NCBI GenBank assembly: GCA_027422505.1
Contig: JAPQWV010000005.1
Coordinates: 9,987,501 to 10,051,500 of the forward strand
Source: Craterostigma plantagineum
Lineage: Eukaryota > Streptophyta > Magnoliopsida > Lamiales > Linderniaceae
DNA length: 64,000 nucleotides
Reading direction: 5' to 3'
Positions 12,322-22,868 of this stretch are shown piece after piece (positions within the stretch are counted from its first letter, which is position 1; each line of letters starts with the position of its first letter). The translations under genes and the position numbers were made by a program. Below the pieces are notes generated by a model. It was not told the origin of the DNA. It was given only the letters and a program-made list of their open reading frames with translations, and did no database searches.

Positions 12322-13940
12322 AAAACTTAACACGCTCGAATACTAGCAAGTGTACTAGGTCGTGCAAGTTGTATAAAATGGACAAGTCCAAGTGTCGATC
12401 CACGAGGACAGCTCGATTAATTTAAGATATTATTCTAAAATTTAATAACTAAAACGAGTTTTTATATTTTGTGAATTTAATAAAATAAATAAAAATGCAG
12501 ATAACAAATAACATAAATAAAACAAGATAGCAAATGAATAATTTGACGACGGATGTGATCAAGGCACGTGCTCGGCACAAAATATTCCTACGTATTAATG
12601 CGACCGATTTCATACGTGCTACCCGCTCTCGCGTGTATAGCAACCCTATGCGAAAGTGAACCAATCAACTATATTCCTAAATGACTGTAGTTACTCCGCA
12701 CGCATTAGCTTTATGAATTTCCCCGAGTTTAGACGCTTTCCGCGCCTAAGGTCTCGGAAACCACACGTACGAAACCGAATTCCATCTCTGGTCGGTTTTA
12801 CGTCGTGGTATTCCTTGTTTATTGTTCTAACCGGTTTAATCACTTAAACAGTCTCATAAACCAATCAAGACTCATGCATATGATGAGCAGGCACATGCAA
12901 GCATTTAGCGCAAATAAGAAATACACAACTCAACTCATATGATTAAATAAAATACGAACACCAATATTACCAATTCATAATCTGGCCTACTACGGCCTTA
13001 ATCACATAATAAACTTAAGCGCACATATTAAAACATAAAAATAACGACGGTTTAAACAAACACATAATTAAAACAGTAAAATAAAGGATAGAATAATTAC
13101 GCCCCTCACAGTACTTTCGTCGAACAGCGGTGGGCGACTTAGAAGGTGGATGCTTGTGTTGAGTCGATGGCACCAATGGTGGAGAGAAACCCTCCGTGCG
13201 TGAAATATGCGTCCTAAGCACACAGCTGTCCGAATCTTGCACCCCGGTTTCGACTTCACTACGGCCCTCAAAAATTTCCGCAGTGGGCTGTGAACTTCGA
13301 TGGTTGCTCACCAATAGCAGCTCAACCTCTCGGACTCTCCCTTAGAGCTGTCTGCTTTGCTTGATGGATGGTGGCAGCTTGAGCAGGCCGTGAGTTGCTT
13401 GGTTGGTGAGGTGACGTGCGGTTTTGATGAGGTTTCGATAGGTGAGTGCTCTGCCTTATTTCTTCGTGAACGTGGCCTTGAGCAAGATTTGAGAGAATGA
13501 ATATATGATGTGCTTCTGTGTGTTTTCAGCTCTGTGCTCTCCCTCCCCGTCGATGATCACCTTAGTGGGCTTTTATAGAGTTTAAAACTCTATCAGACAT
13601 AGAGACGCCATAATGATTCTTTGAGCTTGTAAATCGTGCGCTATCAACTCTTCTTTTCTTTCCTTGTCATTTTTTTCTTGCCTTGAGCCGTTTGAGCTCC
13701 TTTAGCCTCCAAAAATATTTTCTCTTTTGTCTTACATAGAGTGTATTAAGCATGTGATGGGTCCTGCCAATCATTTCATGAAAGCTGGCAATGAACTTAT
13801 CCGATCTTGTGGGTTTTCTTATTTTTCATTTACCTGCATAAAATAAATTGTTTATGTAGGATAATTGGTAAATTTTAGATGTGTAACGATCGGTAACACG
13901 TGTTTAAGGGTATAAAACAACGTAAAATCACAACTTATCA
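12322..13940 (-). repeat. G1 outer 5' LTR (copy B)
   Basis: About 1.62 kb, homologous to the LTR at 7122-8781, with its TGATAAGTTG start (minus strand) at 13940. No target duplication could be checked because the opposite end of G1 is deleted. Confidence 0.78.
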
Positions 13941-13960
13941 TTGGGTATGAAGGTTTAAAA

Positions 13961-13972
13961 CTTTAAGGGGAG
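13961..13972 (+). other. C1 polypurine tract
   Basis: CTTTAAGGGGAG lies immediately before the C1 3' LTR (TGTTGAAA at 13973). It primes plus-strand DNA synthesis in LTR elements. It follows 20 bases of C1 sequence left between G1 and the LTR. Confidence 0.75.
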
Positions 13973-14207
13973 TGTTGAAATTAATGTTTTGGGCTTTTTA
14001 GTTTTTGGTTTGTTTTGTCTAAGGCCCACATTAGTGTTAAGGTTGTATTAAGAAAACCTTATTTGCTGAAATGAGAAAAGAACAGAGGAATAGAGCATAG
14101 AAGAAAACGGCTGCCCCTCTCCTTCACTATCACTATCACTGTTCGATCATCACTAAAATAAAAAATAGGATAATATTTATTCTTTATTTAGGAGGTTAAG
14201 GCCAACA
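13973..14207 (+). repeat. C1 3' LTR
   Basis: 235 bp, TG...CA ended, matching 1063-1284, and followed by the target duplication GAGTA at 14208-14212. Confidence 0.95.
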
Positions 14208-14212
14208 GAGTA

Positions 14213-15080
14213 GTCAGTGTTGTTTTATTTTTTAAGATCGAATGACGAGAAGGACTGATGGAGGGAGGACGATTATTTTCCTGAACAAAGTTTTCTTTCT
14301 CTTACTTTCCACACGCTCGCACACATGGAGCACTCAGAGCTCTCTAACTCACATAGCACTTTGTGCTTTCTTCCCACTCACACAAATTCTACCACTCACC
14401 ATGCACATATATATATAGTACAACAACGATAGCTTTGAATTCAATGCACAAATCTTATCCTATATTATATGATATCTATCTTTCGGCTTAGTATCTTTCT
14501 TTGGGATGTAGTATTGACTTCTTGGCCATTATATTAGACTTTGCTTTTATATGAATCTCGTTGGCTGCTGCATGTGGATTTGCTTTTCTTAATTTTCTTC
14601 TATGGCTGCTAAATTCTTTGTCTTCTTCTTTTTCAAAATCTTCGGCCACTTTGTTAATTTTCAACTTCCCACTTTGAGATTATTAACTAACAGTCAGTAC
14701 CTGGAACTATAACTTTTTCATTGATTATATAGTTTAAAGATGGTTTTTCAATAACTGTTCCTTCGTTATATTTTAATCGTTGGGCTTTTGAACATCACTC
14801 TACCAAACATGATAATATACATCAAATATTATCTGATCGAGATACGATGCTTCAATCCAAAATGGATGAAGGAATAAAACGATTAATCTCTAAGCTGGCA
14901 CTGTTTTTTTTTGTCTTTATATTTTGCTTCTCAGCTAAACAAAGTTGAATGAAGTTTACAAGAACTAATTAATGCAAAGGTACAGTTAGCACTAACACAT
15001 TATTCGAGCTTTTTGCAACTGGGGTAGCAAAAGATTGGTTAAAAGTGAATCCTACTGTGTGAAATATCCAGATAAAGGTA
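14213..15080. other. Flank between C1 and C2; one coding-like open stretch
   Basis: Mostly AT-rich with no recognised family. A plus-strand stretch open from about 14733 to 14947 translates with a coding-like residue mix (TVPSLYFNRWAFEHHSTKHD). A second short open frame runs through the C2 insertion point (NWGSKRLVKSESYCVKYPDK before it). I do not recognise either; they could be remnants of an older element or of a gene. Confidence 0.3.
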
Positions 15081-15396
15081 TGTTAGGAATATTTTGTAGC
15101 ATCCTTTGATTTATGTAATCTTGGGTTAATATGTGTTATTTAGTGGGTTGTTAGTAGTTTGGGGTGACTTATGATATTATGTCATAGTATTGTATTGGGC
15201 TTTAATATACCAAACTATTGTGGTATATAAAGCCCCATTTACCCTAATTAGGGTTTTATCAAAAGTATTGAAAGGTAAGCCACCTTGTACGTTAGATTAA
15301 GAAAACACACACTAACACACATACTCAAGGTGTTCTTCACGTTTTATACATTCAAATCAATCTTTTGATCCTTGTTTGGTAATAAAAGGGCCAACA
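15081..15396 (+). repeat. C2 5' LTR
   Basis: Starts TGTTAGGAAT, ends GGGCCAACA, 316 bp. A TATATAA box is at about 15225-15231, and a palindromic CCCTAATTAGGG with a telobox-like TTAGGGTTT lies just downstream (about 15240-15256). No base difference from 28759-29074 was seen by eye. Confidence 0.96.
15225..15231 (+). promoter_or_regulatory. C2 LTR TATA box
   Basis: TATATAA in the middle of the LTR. It is the likely core promoter, setting the U3/R boundary some 30 bases downstream. The TTAGGGTTT word nearby resembles plant teloboxes found in promoters of translation-related genes. Confidence 0.6.
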
Positions 15397-15398
15397 AG

Positions 15399-15410
15399 TG
15401 GTATCAGAGC
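15399..15410 (+). other. C2 primer-binding site for tRNA-iMet
   Basis: TGGTATCAGAGC starts two bases after the 5' LTR, the standard copia spacing. Confidence 0.95.
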
Positions 15411-16524
15411 CTAACGCGGATCAATATCTTTCATTTGAATCCAGTTTTGCTCGATTTCGACGTGATTTGACGAAGATTTTTGCTTGAAAACTCATTCTCT
15501 ATTTTTCACTGTTTTTGGATGTTTTTAAATCGTTTTTTCAGTGATTCTTCACTCCTAGGACATTAGAAAACTTATATTGAGTACATCTAGGTTCTTTCAC
15601 GTCGATTCCAGTCAAGTTTGAGTCGGATTTAAGCAGAAACGAGACAGAAAATCTGTTTTTCACTGAACTGGGTACCATTGAGTTTGAAGGTTTCGATCGA
15701 AACTCACTGTGAGTAGTTTCGATCGATTTGGATTTCGGGAATTTCTTCGCAAATTTCATAGTTTCGCCCGATAGTTTTCTCGGCGAAAGTTTCACACGTT
15801 TCGCCCGAAAGTCAATCAATTTGAATTTAGGTCAATTTTTCGCATTTTCACAGTTTCTCTCGATAGTTTTCTCGGCGAAAGTCTCACACGTTTCGCCCGA
15901 AACTCAATCGATTTGAATTTAGATCAATTCTTTGCATTCTTCACAGTTTCGCTCGAAAGATTTCTCGGCGAAAGTCCAATTGTTCCGCCCGAAAGTCGTT
16001 TGCTTTCAGTTTCGATCGATACTATTCTCAGCAAAACTCAATTTCGCCCGAAAAGCTACAGTGCCTAATTTCACAGATTCGATCGAAACTCACATTTTCA
16101 GCAAATTCCATTGAATGTCATCCTGCACACTTTCGCCCGAATCTTGAAATCTTGAATTGACCACTTTCGCCCGAATCTTGAAATCTTGAAATCTAAACTC
16201 AATTTCACACTTTCATACTTTCACACTTTCGCCCGAATCTTGAAATCTAAACTCAATTTTGATTGCTCGATTCTCAACACATTTGGACCAATCGTTGAGC
16301 TTATTTTTCATATCATATTTGAATCGACCACGTACCTATTCACTTAACACGAATCGTTCAAGCAGTACACTAAATTCATCAAACTCTTATATTTCGACAG
16401 AATTCACCTAGTGAATTTACATACTCAACATTAGAAATTACTCAAACTTGACTCTTTCTTTCAAAACTAAAGTATTTCATTTCGCAGAGATATCCCGCGT
16501 TAACGATCATTACCAAACATAAAC
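15411..16524 (+). other. C2 5' leader with palindromic TTTCG word array
   Basis: A 1.1-kb untranslated leader. From about 15690 to 16240 it repeats short CpG-containing words: TTTCGATCGAAA, TTTCGCCCGAAA or TTTCGCCCGATA, and CTCGGCGAAAG, spaced about 30-60 bp apart and linked by text such as CTCACACG. The end carries three copies of TTTCGCCCGAATCTTGAAATC. The minus-strand frame 15538-15819 is a by-product. Packaging, RNA structure or protein binding are possible roles. Confidence 0.8.
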
Positions 16525-18525
16525 ATGGACGGTCTTGCTATTGTATCTGACAACCGTGCACCACTACTGAGATGGGGAGAGTACGGCATATGGAAGCAAC
16601 GATTCATCAATTTCATAGAAATCAAAGATGTAGACCTCGCAAACGACATGCTCTCCTCCATATTTGAAGGACCTGCTCAAGTCTGGACCATCATCCCTGC
16701 TCAACCCGATGCTGTTCCTCCTATTCCAGAGAGGAGAACTCCTAAGGATCCTAGTCGATACACCGATGCTGAGAAGGCACGTGCCAGAGCGGACAAGCTT
16801 GCCCGACACTATGTACTTCAGGCTCTACCAAACGATGTCTACAAGCAAGTCGACGCAATGGTCACTGCAAAGGAAATTTGGGATGAAGTTTGCAAGATGA
16901 TGGTTGGAACTGAAGTTAGTAATTTATCTAAGAAATCCAGCATTCTTACTGCCTATGACTCCTTCAAAGCTAAGGAGGGGGAAGAACTTCGAGATGTTTA
17001 CCTTCGCTTCTTGACCATCATCAACGAGATGAGAAAGATCAACATCCAGCGATCCAATCTCGAACACAACATCAAGTTCCTTTCCACACTTCAACCTGAG
17101 TGGGGACGGATTGCAGTTCTGGTTAAGCAACAGAACAAAGATCTGGACGCTATGGATATTCACTCCCTGCACGATAATCTCTCACAGTACTCGCAGTATG
17201 CCAAAGAAATCAAGAACGAAGGAAAACCAAACATCGACATGGAACCAATTGCATTGGTAACCTCTAAGTCAAACAACAGGAGCTTGAGGACTTCTAAAGG
17301 AAAGCAAGTCGTACAATCTGACTCCTCTGACAACGCCAAATCTGATCAAGAATCTGAGGACGAACTCGAATCCATCAGAAAGAAACTAGCAATGATCTCA
17401 GATACGGTCAATAAAATGAGCGCCAAGAAATCATCTTCTGCTTTCAACAAACAACGAACATCGGGGGGGAAACAGAAGTACGTTGCCCCTGAAGAGGCTG
17501 AAACTAAGAAACCTGAAGCAGTGAAGAAATGCTTCAACTGTGGCAAGCCGGGTCACTTTGCTTCTGAATGCTACAGACCCAAGAAGAAAAACACTGATTA
17601 TTACAAGAAAAAATTTCAGCTCTCACAGCGCAAGGAAGCGGGAATAGTCTTAGTTGCTGAGGAAGAGGAATGGCTAGAGGACACATCTGATGAGGAGGAA
17701 GAAGAAATGGCCTTCATGGTGAAAAGCATTGAAGATGACTCCGACGAGGATGAGCCGGACCTCGGATCAGACAGGACTGATGTCTCTTCATCCGACCAGG
17801 AGGTATACACTCCTTCCCTAAACGATTTCATTAACCTTGAACGTAGGATAGCCGAACTCTCCATGCATCGTAAAAATTACTCAGAACTCCAAAGCAATTT
17901 CGACAAAAATTATGCCTTGATAAACAAACAACAGGAAGAGATAGCTATTCTTAATGAATCTTTGACCTTGTCTGAAACTAAAGTAAAGACTTTAGAAGAT
18001 CTTGTAGAGAGCAAGGAGAAACAAATTAGCGATATGTGTAAAAGCTTGAAAGACAGCGATGAGGAACGTATAAACGTATTATCTCAATACGAATTAATCA
18101 CAAACGAACGTGTTCGTCTATACAAGAAAGTCAAAGAGCTAGAGGACATCAACACCAAGAGAGGTCAATCTGAACGAACCGTCTTTCTTAGTCAACCTAA
18201 AGATGTAGAATTTTATGATCCCCGCGAAGGTTTAGGATTTGAATCCACCACCAACCCTGAAGCAGAGAAAGTACGATCTTTGTACAGCATCAAACGTTTT
18301 GGGTTAAGCATTGAACAATTGAGGCCCTTCGTAAGCTCAAGAGAGGTGACTGAAACTGACGAACAAAAACGGAAGAACAAAGAATGGGCTCAAATCATGT
18401 GTGACTACAACGAACTCAACGATAGTTACAAAACTAGAGAGACTACACTCTCTGATGATTACATGTCACCATTTGGACCCGAAGGCACTGACGAACAGGC
18501 TAAACCTATTTTTTCATTTATCTAG
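16525..18525 (+). CDS. gag: C2 Gag with CCHC knuckle and coiled coil
   Basis: 666 codons from ATG 16525 (AACATGG context) to TAG 18523-18525. The N-terminal half is a copia gag domain (YGIWKQRFINFIE; LRDVYLRFLTIINEMRKI). A zinc knuckle CFNCGKPGHFASEC spans residues 336-349 and is followed by a basic stretch. Next come an acidic region (EEEEWLEDTSDEEEEE) and a long heptad-rich coiled coil at about 440-580. Gag forms virus-like particles in the cytoplasm and binds the genomic RNA. It is longer than most copia gags because of the coiled-coil extension, and a decayed relative of this extension exists in C4. The stop codon interrupts a region whose heptad pattern continues downstream in the same frame. 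Confidence 0.95.
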   Translation: MDGLAIVSDNRAPLLRWGEYGIWKQRFINFIEIKDVDLANDMLSSIFEGPAQVWTIIPAQPDAVPPIPERRTPKDPSRYTDAEKARARADKLARHYVLQALPNDVYKQVDAMVTAKEIWDEVCKMMVGTEVSNLSKKSSILTAYDSFKAKEGEELRDVYLRFLTIINEMRKINIQRSNLEHNIKFLSTLQPEWGRIAVLVKQQNKDLDAMDIHSLHDNLSQYSQYAKEIKNEGKPNIDMEPIALVTSKSNNRSLRTSKGKQVVQSDSSDNAKSDQESEDELESIRKKLAMISDTVNKMSAKKSSSAFNKQRTSGGKQKYVAPEEAETKKPEAVKKCFNCGKPGHFASECYRPKKKNTDYYKKKFQLSQRKEAGIVLVAEEEEWLEDTSDEEEEEMAFMVKSIEDDSDEDEPDLGSDRTDVSSSDQEVYTPSLNDFINLERRIAELSMHRKNYSELQSNFDKNYALINKQQEEIAILNESLTLSETKVKTLEDLVESKEKQISDMCKSLKDSDEERINVLSQYELITNERVRLYKKVKELEDINTKRGQSERTVFLSQPKDVEFYDPREGLGFESTTNPEAEKVRSLYSIKRFGLSIEQLRPFVSSREVTETDEQKRKNKEWAQIMCDYNELNDSYKTRETTLSDDYMSPFGPEGTDEQAKPIFSFI

Positions 18526-19314
18526 ATTCCAGAAATTATACGCAAAATAGGTTCCTTGACGGCCTCCCTAGAGTCGGAAAGGAAAGCTCACGAAGAAGAG
18601 AAAACTATTTTGCTGAGCAAAATATATACTCTTGAAAACTTTCCTGATGCTTACAAACCTTCCACCTCACGTCCTGTTCCAGAATCCTCTACGTGTAAAT
18701 GCAAGCAAACTACAAAGAAAATATCTTTATCTCACACTAACTTTGTATCGCATGTGCTCACAGACAAAGGCGTGAGATCTAAGGAAGCGAAGAAGGTTCT
18801 ACCTGGCCCAGCTAAGAAGACAACAGTCCCTGATAAGAAGAAGAGACCAGCCTCCAACCTTTCTTCTCATGTTTCAAAAACATTTGCATTTCCAAAAGTG
18901 ACTTCCTGTAATGTCGCAGAACGTGTTTCGTTATTCTATTCCCTTAAATCAAAATTCTGTCATGTCTACAATGATGTACTTTCTCATCCTCGTGACAGTC
19001 ATTTCCGCAATAGCACTTCCCCATCATATATCGCTCACTCTAAGGACACATCTCCCACGCCGTCCAACCATACTATTAAATCCAAAGTAATGAAGCACAA
19101 CATCTTCAAGACCAAGCCAAGCAAGAAATTAAGTCCAAAACAAATTTGGATTCCGAAATCTCTACTGCATCCTATAGGAAATCAACACGCTTGGATTCTC
19201 AAACCAGCCACACAACAATCTAGCAAAGAATTAAATCTAGCAACGAACAAGAAATCTGCTAAACCTGCTACCAAAAGGGGACCCATCTATAAATGGGTGC
19301 CAAAACTTACTTGA
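18526..19314 (+). CDS. C2 linker frame between Gag and Pol
   Basis: 263 codons open between two stops, in the same frame as gag and pol: TAG at 18523 before it and TGA at 19312 after it. No ATG at its start is needed if it is reached by readthrough. It begins with a coiled-coil continuation (SLESERKAHEEEKTILLS) and becomes lysine- and serine-rich. It then repeats a W-I/V-PK motif (IWIPKS, AWILKPA, YKWVPK), a feature of the spacer before the protease in related copia elements. It is probably part of a Gag-Pol precursor. The function of the spacer is unknown to me. Confidence 0.7.
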   Translation: MPEIIRKIGSLTASLESERKAHEEEKTILLSKIYTLENFPDAYKPSTSRPVPESSTCKCKQTTKKISLSHTNFVSHVLTDKGVRSKEAKKVLPGPAKKTTVPDKKKRPASNLSSHVSKTFAFPKVTSCNVAERVSLFYSLKSKFCHVYNDVLSHPRDSHFRNSTSPSYIAHSKDTSPTPSNHTIKSKVMKHNIFKTKPSKKLSPKQIWIPKSLLHPIGNQHAWILKPATQQSSKELNLATNKKSAKPATKRGPIYKWVPKLT

Positions 19315-22300
19315 TTCTTTTTGCAGGTCCGTCATGTGTGGTACTTAGATTCAGGTTGCTCCTCACACATGACTGGAAACAAAGAGCTGTTGAGCAACTT
19401 CTCTGAAGGATTCCTCGGGAAGGTCTACTTCGGAAACGGTCAATCTGCATCCATGCTAGGAACGGGTAATCTAATCCATGACAGGCTAACCATCAATGGA
19501 GTATCCTACGTCGAAGGACTGAGCTACAATCTATTCAGCATAGGTCGTTTCTGCGACAAAGGCTTCAAGGTGAACTTCGAGACCAACAAATGTAGTGTCA
19601 CAGATATCAATGGAAGAGAGCTACTCACTGGACACAGGAAGACGAATCTTTACTCCATTGACCTCAAGACTGTCCGACCGACATGCCTTATTTCTCGAGC
19701 TTCTCTACATCAGAACGATCTCTGGCATCAGCGACTCTCTCACCTCAACTTCAAAGACCTGAACAAACTGCGATCAGAAAACTTGGTAAAAGGGCTTCCC
19801 TCGTTCAGATATCACAAAGAACATCTTTGCTCAGCGTGTGAAATGGGAAAGATAAGAAAAACCTCCCACCGGACCAAACACATAGCCTCAACTTCCAAAC
19901 CTCTCGAACTCATTCATATGGATTTGTGTGGACCCATGCGCACTCAGACCATTAATGGGCGAAAGTATGTGTTAGTCATTGTGGATGATTTCTCACGCTA
20001 CACATGGACTAAATTTCTAAGAACCAAGGATGAAACTCCAGGCCTAATCATTGAGTTTATCAAAACCGCTCAAAACCTCCACCAACTAAGTGTACGAATC
20101 ATCAGAACTGATAATGGGACAGAATTCAAGAACAGAAAACTCAGTGACTTTTATGCATCACTTGGAATCACCCAACAGTTCGCAGCAGCTAAAACACCTC
20201 AACAAAATGGGGTAGTAGAGCGCAAGAACAGAACCTTAGTTGAAGCAACTCGTACACTCCTCATTCACTCTGGATTACCTCACTTCTTGTGGGCCGAAGC
20301 AATGAATACGGCCTGTTACACTCAAAATCGTGGCTCACTTCACAAGAGGTTCAATAGGACACCCTATGAGTTGATAAATCGTAGAGTGCCAGACGTCTCA
20401 TTCCTGAAAGTCTTTGGGTGCAAGTGCTATGTGGTAAATGATCGTGAAGATAGAGGCAAACTTGACCCAAAAGCATTCGAAGGCATACTGGTGGGATATT
20501 CAACAACATCAAAAGCCTATCGCATATATCTCAAAGAGAAAAGATCTATTATGGAGAGCGTTAATGTAACGTTTGATGAAGTAGACCGAGTTGTTTCTGC
20601 ACAAATCAGTCCAGAACCAGGACTTCTACGAGAATTGACGAAGGATCAACCTAGCACTTCCACTGTGGGCGAAACCTCAAAAACAAATATGATGAGTGAC
20701 ATGGAACTCGATCTCTTATTTAAAGATATCTTCCCAAAGCAGCTACCACACATTGCTCCAACAACTTCTGCTGCACCAGAAAATATTGATCATGCGGAGT
20801 CTAACAATGACAATACACCTCCTACAATGGAAAATCTTCATCTTGATGACGATAGTGAATCCCCAATAGATACAGAGATCATATCCAGCTCAGGCGCTGA
20901 AACTCCACAGCCTTATGATACTACAATAGAAATTTCTTCAGAAGAGTCAGTAATTCCACAATCTGGAGAAGAAATAGGACATCAGGCTGATCAAGGTGGA
21001 GAAACAGTATACGATACAAACACAGCTGGATCATCACAGCCTAGTACCAGAAAGTGGACTCGAGCCCACCCAAACTCACAAATAATTGGAGATCTCTCCA
21101 CTGGAGTAACCACACGGGCATCAACGATGAACGAAAGCCTTTACTCCTGCTTTCTAAGTCAAAAGGAACCCAGTAAAGTAGCTGAAGCACTCGCCGATCC
21201 GGACTGGATAATTGCAATGCAGGAGGAAATCAATCAGTTTGAGAGGTTGAAAGTTTGGAACCTAGTACCTAGACCAGCTGGGAAAACCATTATAGGGACT
21301 AAATGGGTGTTTAAGAACAAAAAGGACGAGCAAGGAGTCGTTATCCGGAATAAAGCAAGGCTGGTGGCAGAAGGCTACAATCAACAAGAAGGAATTGATT
21401 ATGATGAGACATATGCCCCAGTCGCAAGAATAGAAGCCATCAGGATATTCTTAGCTTTCGCTGCACACAAGAACTTCACAGTCTACCAGATGGATGTCAA
21501 AACTGCATTCCTCAACGGAATACTAAAAGAAGAAGTTTTTGTTTCCCAGCCTGAAGGTTTTGTGAACAAACAACTCCCAGACCATGTCTACAGACTCGAT
21601 AAAGCTCTATATGGACTTAAACAAGCTCCCAGAGCCTGGTACGAGGTCCTCTCGGATTTTCTCATCTCATCAGGTTTCACAAAAGGGAAGATTGATACGA
21701 CTCTTTTTATCAAGAAGGACGGCTCAGACATTATGCTAGTGCAGATCTACGTTGACGACATCATATTCGGGTCAACAGACTCACGAATGTGCAGGAACTT
21801 TGGGGATCTAATGAAGCAGAAATTCGAAATGAGCATGATGGGCGAACTAAGTTTCTTCTTAGGACTTCAGGTTAAACAGCTTCACAATGGAATCTTCATA
21901 AGTCAATCCAAGTACATTCACGACATACTCAAGAAGTACAACTTAGACAACTCTAATCCTGCCATGACTCCCATGTCTACCTCATGTAAACTTGACGCAG
22001 ATCCCACAGGAAAATCTGTTAATCAGACAACTTATCGAGGCATGATAGGCTCTTTGCTCTATCTTACATCAAGTAGACCGGATATCATGTTCGCCACATG
22101 TCTCTGTGCACGCTTTCAAGCTGATCCAAAGGAATCTCACATGCTCGCAGTCAAGCGAATTTTCAAATATCTCAAGGGAACTCCGAATCTAGGTCTATGG
22201 TACCCGATGGAATCAAGCTTTGAACTCGTAGGATACACAGATGCTGATTACGCAGGATGCAAGCTGGACAGAAAGAGCACTTCTGGAGCCGCTCAATTTC

Positions 22301-22695
22301 TTGGGGGTAAACTCGTAAGCTGGTCATCTCGAAAGCAAAATTGTGTCTCAACATCGACAGCAGAGGCAGAATATGTCGCTGCTGCGAGTTGCTGCTCACA
22401 AATCTTGTGGATGAGAACCCAGCTGCGAGATTTTGGCATAACGTTAAATCATATTCCAATTTTTAGTGATTCTAAAAGTGCTATAGCTATAACAAGTAAT
22501 CCAGTACATCATTCACGCACAAAACATATAGACATTAGATATCACTTTATTAAGGAACATGTGGAACAAGGTACAATCGAAATGCATTTTGTCAACACCG
22601 ATCTTCAACTTGCTGACTTATTTACTAAGGCATTGGATGAAAAGCGCTTCCAATTCTTGGTATCTAGGTTAGGCATGTTGAACCATAAGACATGA
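19315..22695 (+). CDS. pol: C2 Pol: protease, integrase, reverse transcriptase, RNase H
   Basis: The frame is open from just after TGA 19312 to TGA at 22693-22695. Residues below count from 19321. The protease active site is DSG at residue 10 ([14 protein letters not shown]). The integrase zinc region is [10 protein letters not shown]...CSACEMGK. The integrase triad is D201 (HMDLCGPM), D264 (RTDNGTEF) and E300 (VERKNRT), a correct D,D35E spacing. RT follows with [22 protein letters not shown] and the catalytic YVDD at about 810. RNase H follows with YTDADYAG at about 974, AEAEYVA, DSKSA and the terminal DLFTKAL. All catalytic residues are present. Together these enzymes process the precursor, copy the RNA and integrate the DNA. 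An in-frame acceptor-like TTCTTTTTGCAG lies at the 5' end. Confidence 0.96.
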   Translation, partial: FFLQVRHVWYLDSGCSSHMTGNKELLSNFSEGFLGKVYFGNGQSASMLGTGNLIHDRLTINGVSYVEGLSYNLFSIGRFCDKGFKVNFETNKCSVTDINGRELLTGHRKTNLYSIDLKTVRPTCLISRASLHQNDLWHQRLSHLNFKDLNKLRSENLVKGLPSFRYHKEHLCSACEMGKIRKTSHRTKHIASTSKPLELIHMDLCGPMRTQTINGRKYVLVIVDDFSRYTWTKFLRTKDETPGLIIEFIKTAQNLHQLSVRIIRTDNGTEFKNRKLSDFYASLGITQQFAAAKTPQQNGVVERKNRTLVEATRTLLIHSGLPHFLWAEAMNTACYTQNRGSLHKRFNRTPYELINRRVPDVSFLKVFGCKCYVVNDREDRGKLDPKAFEGILVGYSTTSKAYRIYLKEKRSIMESVNVTFDEVDRVVSAQISPEPGLLRELTKDQPSTSTVGETSKTNMMSDMELDLLFKDIFPKQLPHIAPTTSAAPENIDHAESNNDNTPPTMENLHLDDDSESPIDTEIISSSGAETPQPYDTTIEISSEESVIPQSGEEIGHQADQGGETVYDTNTAGSSQPSTRKWTRAHPNSQIIGDLSTGVTTRASTMNESLYSCFLSQKEPSKVAEALADPDWIIAMQEEINQFERLKVWNLVPRPAGKTIIGTKWVFKNKKDEQGVVIRNKARLVAEGYNQQEGIDYDETYAPVARIEAIRIFLAFAAHKNFTVYQMDVKTAFLNGILKEEVFVSQPEGFVNKQLPDHVYRLDKALYGLKQAPRAWYEVLSDFLISSGFTKGKIDTTLFIKKDGSDIMLVQIYVDDIIFGSTDSRMCRNFGDLMKQKFEMSMMGELSFFLGLQVKQLHNGIFISQSKYIHDILKKYNLDNSNPAMTPMSTSCKLDADPTGKSVNQTTYRGMIGSLLYLTSSRPDIMFATCLCARFQADPKESHMLAVKRIFKYLKGTPNLGLWYPMESSFELVGYTDADYAGCKLDRKSTSGAAQFLGGKLVSWSSRKQNCVSTSTAEAEYVAAASCCSQILWMRTQLRDFGITLNHIPIFSDSKSAIAITSNPVHHSRTKHIDIRYHFIKEHVEQGTIEMHFVNTDLQLADLFTKALDEKRFQFLVSRLGMLNHKT

Positions 22696-22785
22696 TCGAT
22701 TGTCCCTACATGAACCTGAAATTGTGTAAATAGATCATTTCAATTTTTTCTCTATATGTTATGACTGGTAAAATCCTACTATTAT

Positions 22786-22868
22786 ATCTAGGGGAGACCA
22801 AAAAAAAAAAAAATGCATGAATCTAGGGGGAGTCTTTCATTTTTATGCACTAATTTAGGGGGAGTTAT
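22786..22868 (+). other. C2 multiple polypurine tracts after pol
   Basis: Three PPT-like words follow pol at about 34-bp spacing: CTAGGGGAGACC (about 22789), CTAGGGGGAGTC (about 22823) and TTTAGGGGGAGTT (about 22856). They resemble the terminal PPT CTAAGGGGGAGAT at 28746. Multiple PPTs after pol are a described Sirevirus trait. A poly-A run lies between the first two. Confidence 0.75.

Larger units (their letters stand above)
4086..13940 (-). mobile_element. G1: tRNA-Asp-primed Ty3/gypsy-like element, tandem LTR-internal-LTR-partial internal
   Basis: Read on the minus strand, the order is: LTR (13940-12322), PBS (12321-12305), internal region (12304-8798), polypurine tract (about 8797-8782), second LTR (8781-7122), second PBS (7121-7105), and a partial copy of the internal region (7104-4086). 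Segments 4086-8781 and 9325-13940 match over their whole length with scattered small differences. The unit lacks RT, integrase and RNase H, so it is a non-autonomous derivative, resembling a LARD with gag/protease-like relics. It sits inside C1 between a truncated RT and the C1 polypurine tract. The outer left LTR and the end of the internal region were lost at the 4064-4091 junction. Confidence 0.82.
9325..13940 (-). repeat. G1 repeat copy B (internal + LTR)
   Basis: Second copy of the unit at 4086-8781 in the same orientation. It ends at 13940 with ...CAACTTATCA, directly followed by C1 3' untranslated sequence. This is the outer 5' end of G1 on the minus strand. Confidence 0.92.
1063..14207 (+). 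mobile_element. C1: degenerate Ty1/copia LTR retrotransposon with nested insertion
   Basis: The element is bounded by near-identical LTRs that begin TGTTGAAATT and end CCAACA. A perfect 5-bp target duplication GAGTA lies at 1058-1062 and 14208-14212. The order LTR, tRNA-Met primer site, gag, protease, integrase and start of RT is that of Ty1/copia (Pseudoviridae). Several frameshifts and stops make it defective. RT stops after about 25 codons, and the rest of RT and RNase H is missing. In its place lies the gypsy-like insertion G1 (4086-13940), after which only the C1 polypurine tract and 3' LTR remain. LTR lengths of 222 and 235 bp are short for copia. Confidence 0.93.

Noticed and set aside
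15690..16250. CRISPR array
   Set aside because: Repeats are short degenerate palindromic words without constant repeat length or unique spacers, and the genome is a plant's.
15690..16250. E2F binding-site array
   Set aside because: TTTCGCCC and CGGCGAAA resemble but do not match the TTTSSCGS consensus closely enough to claim.
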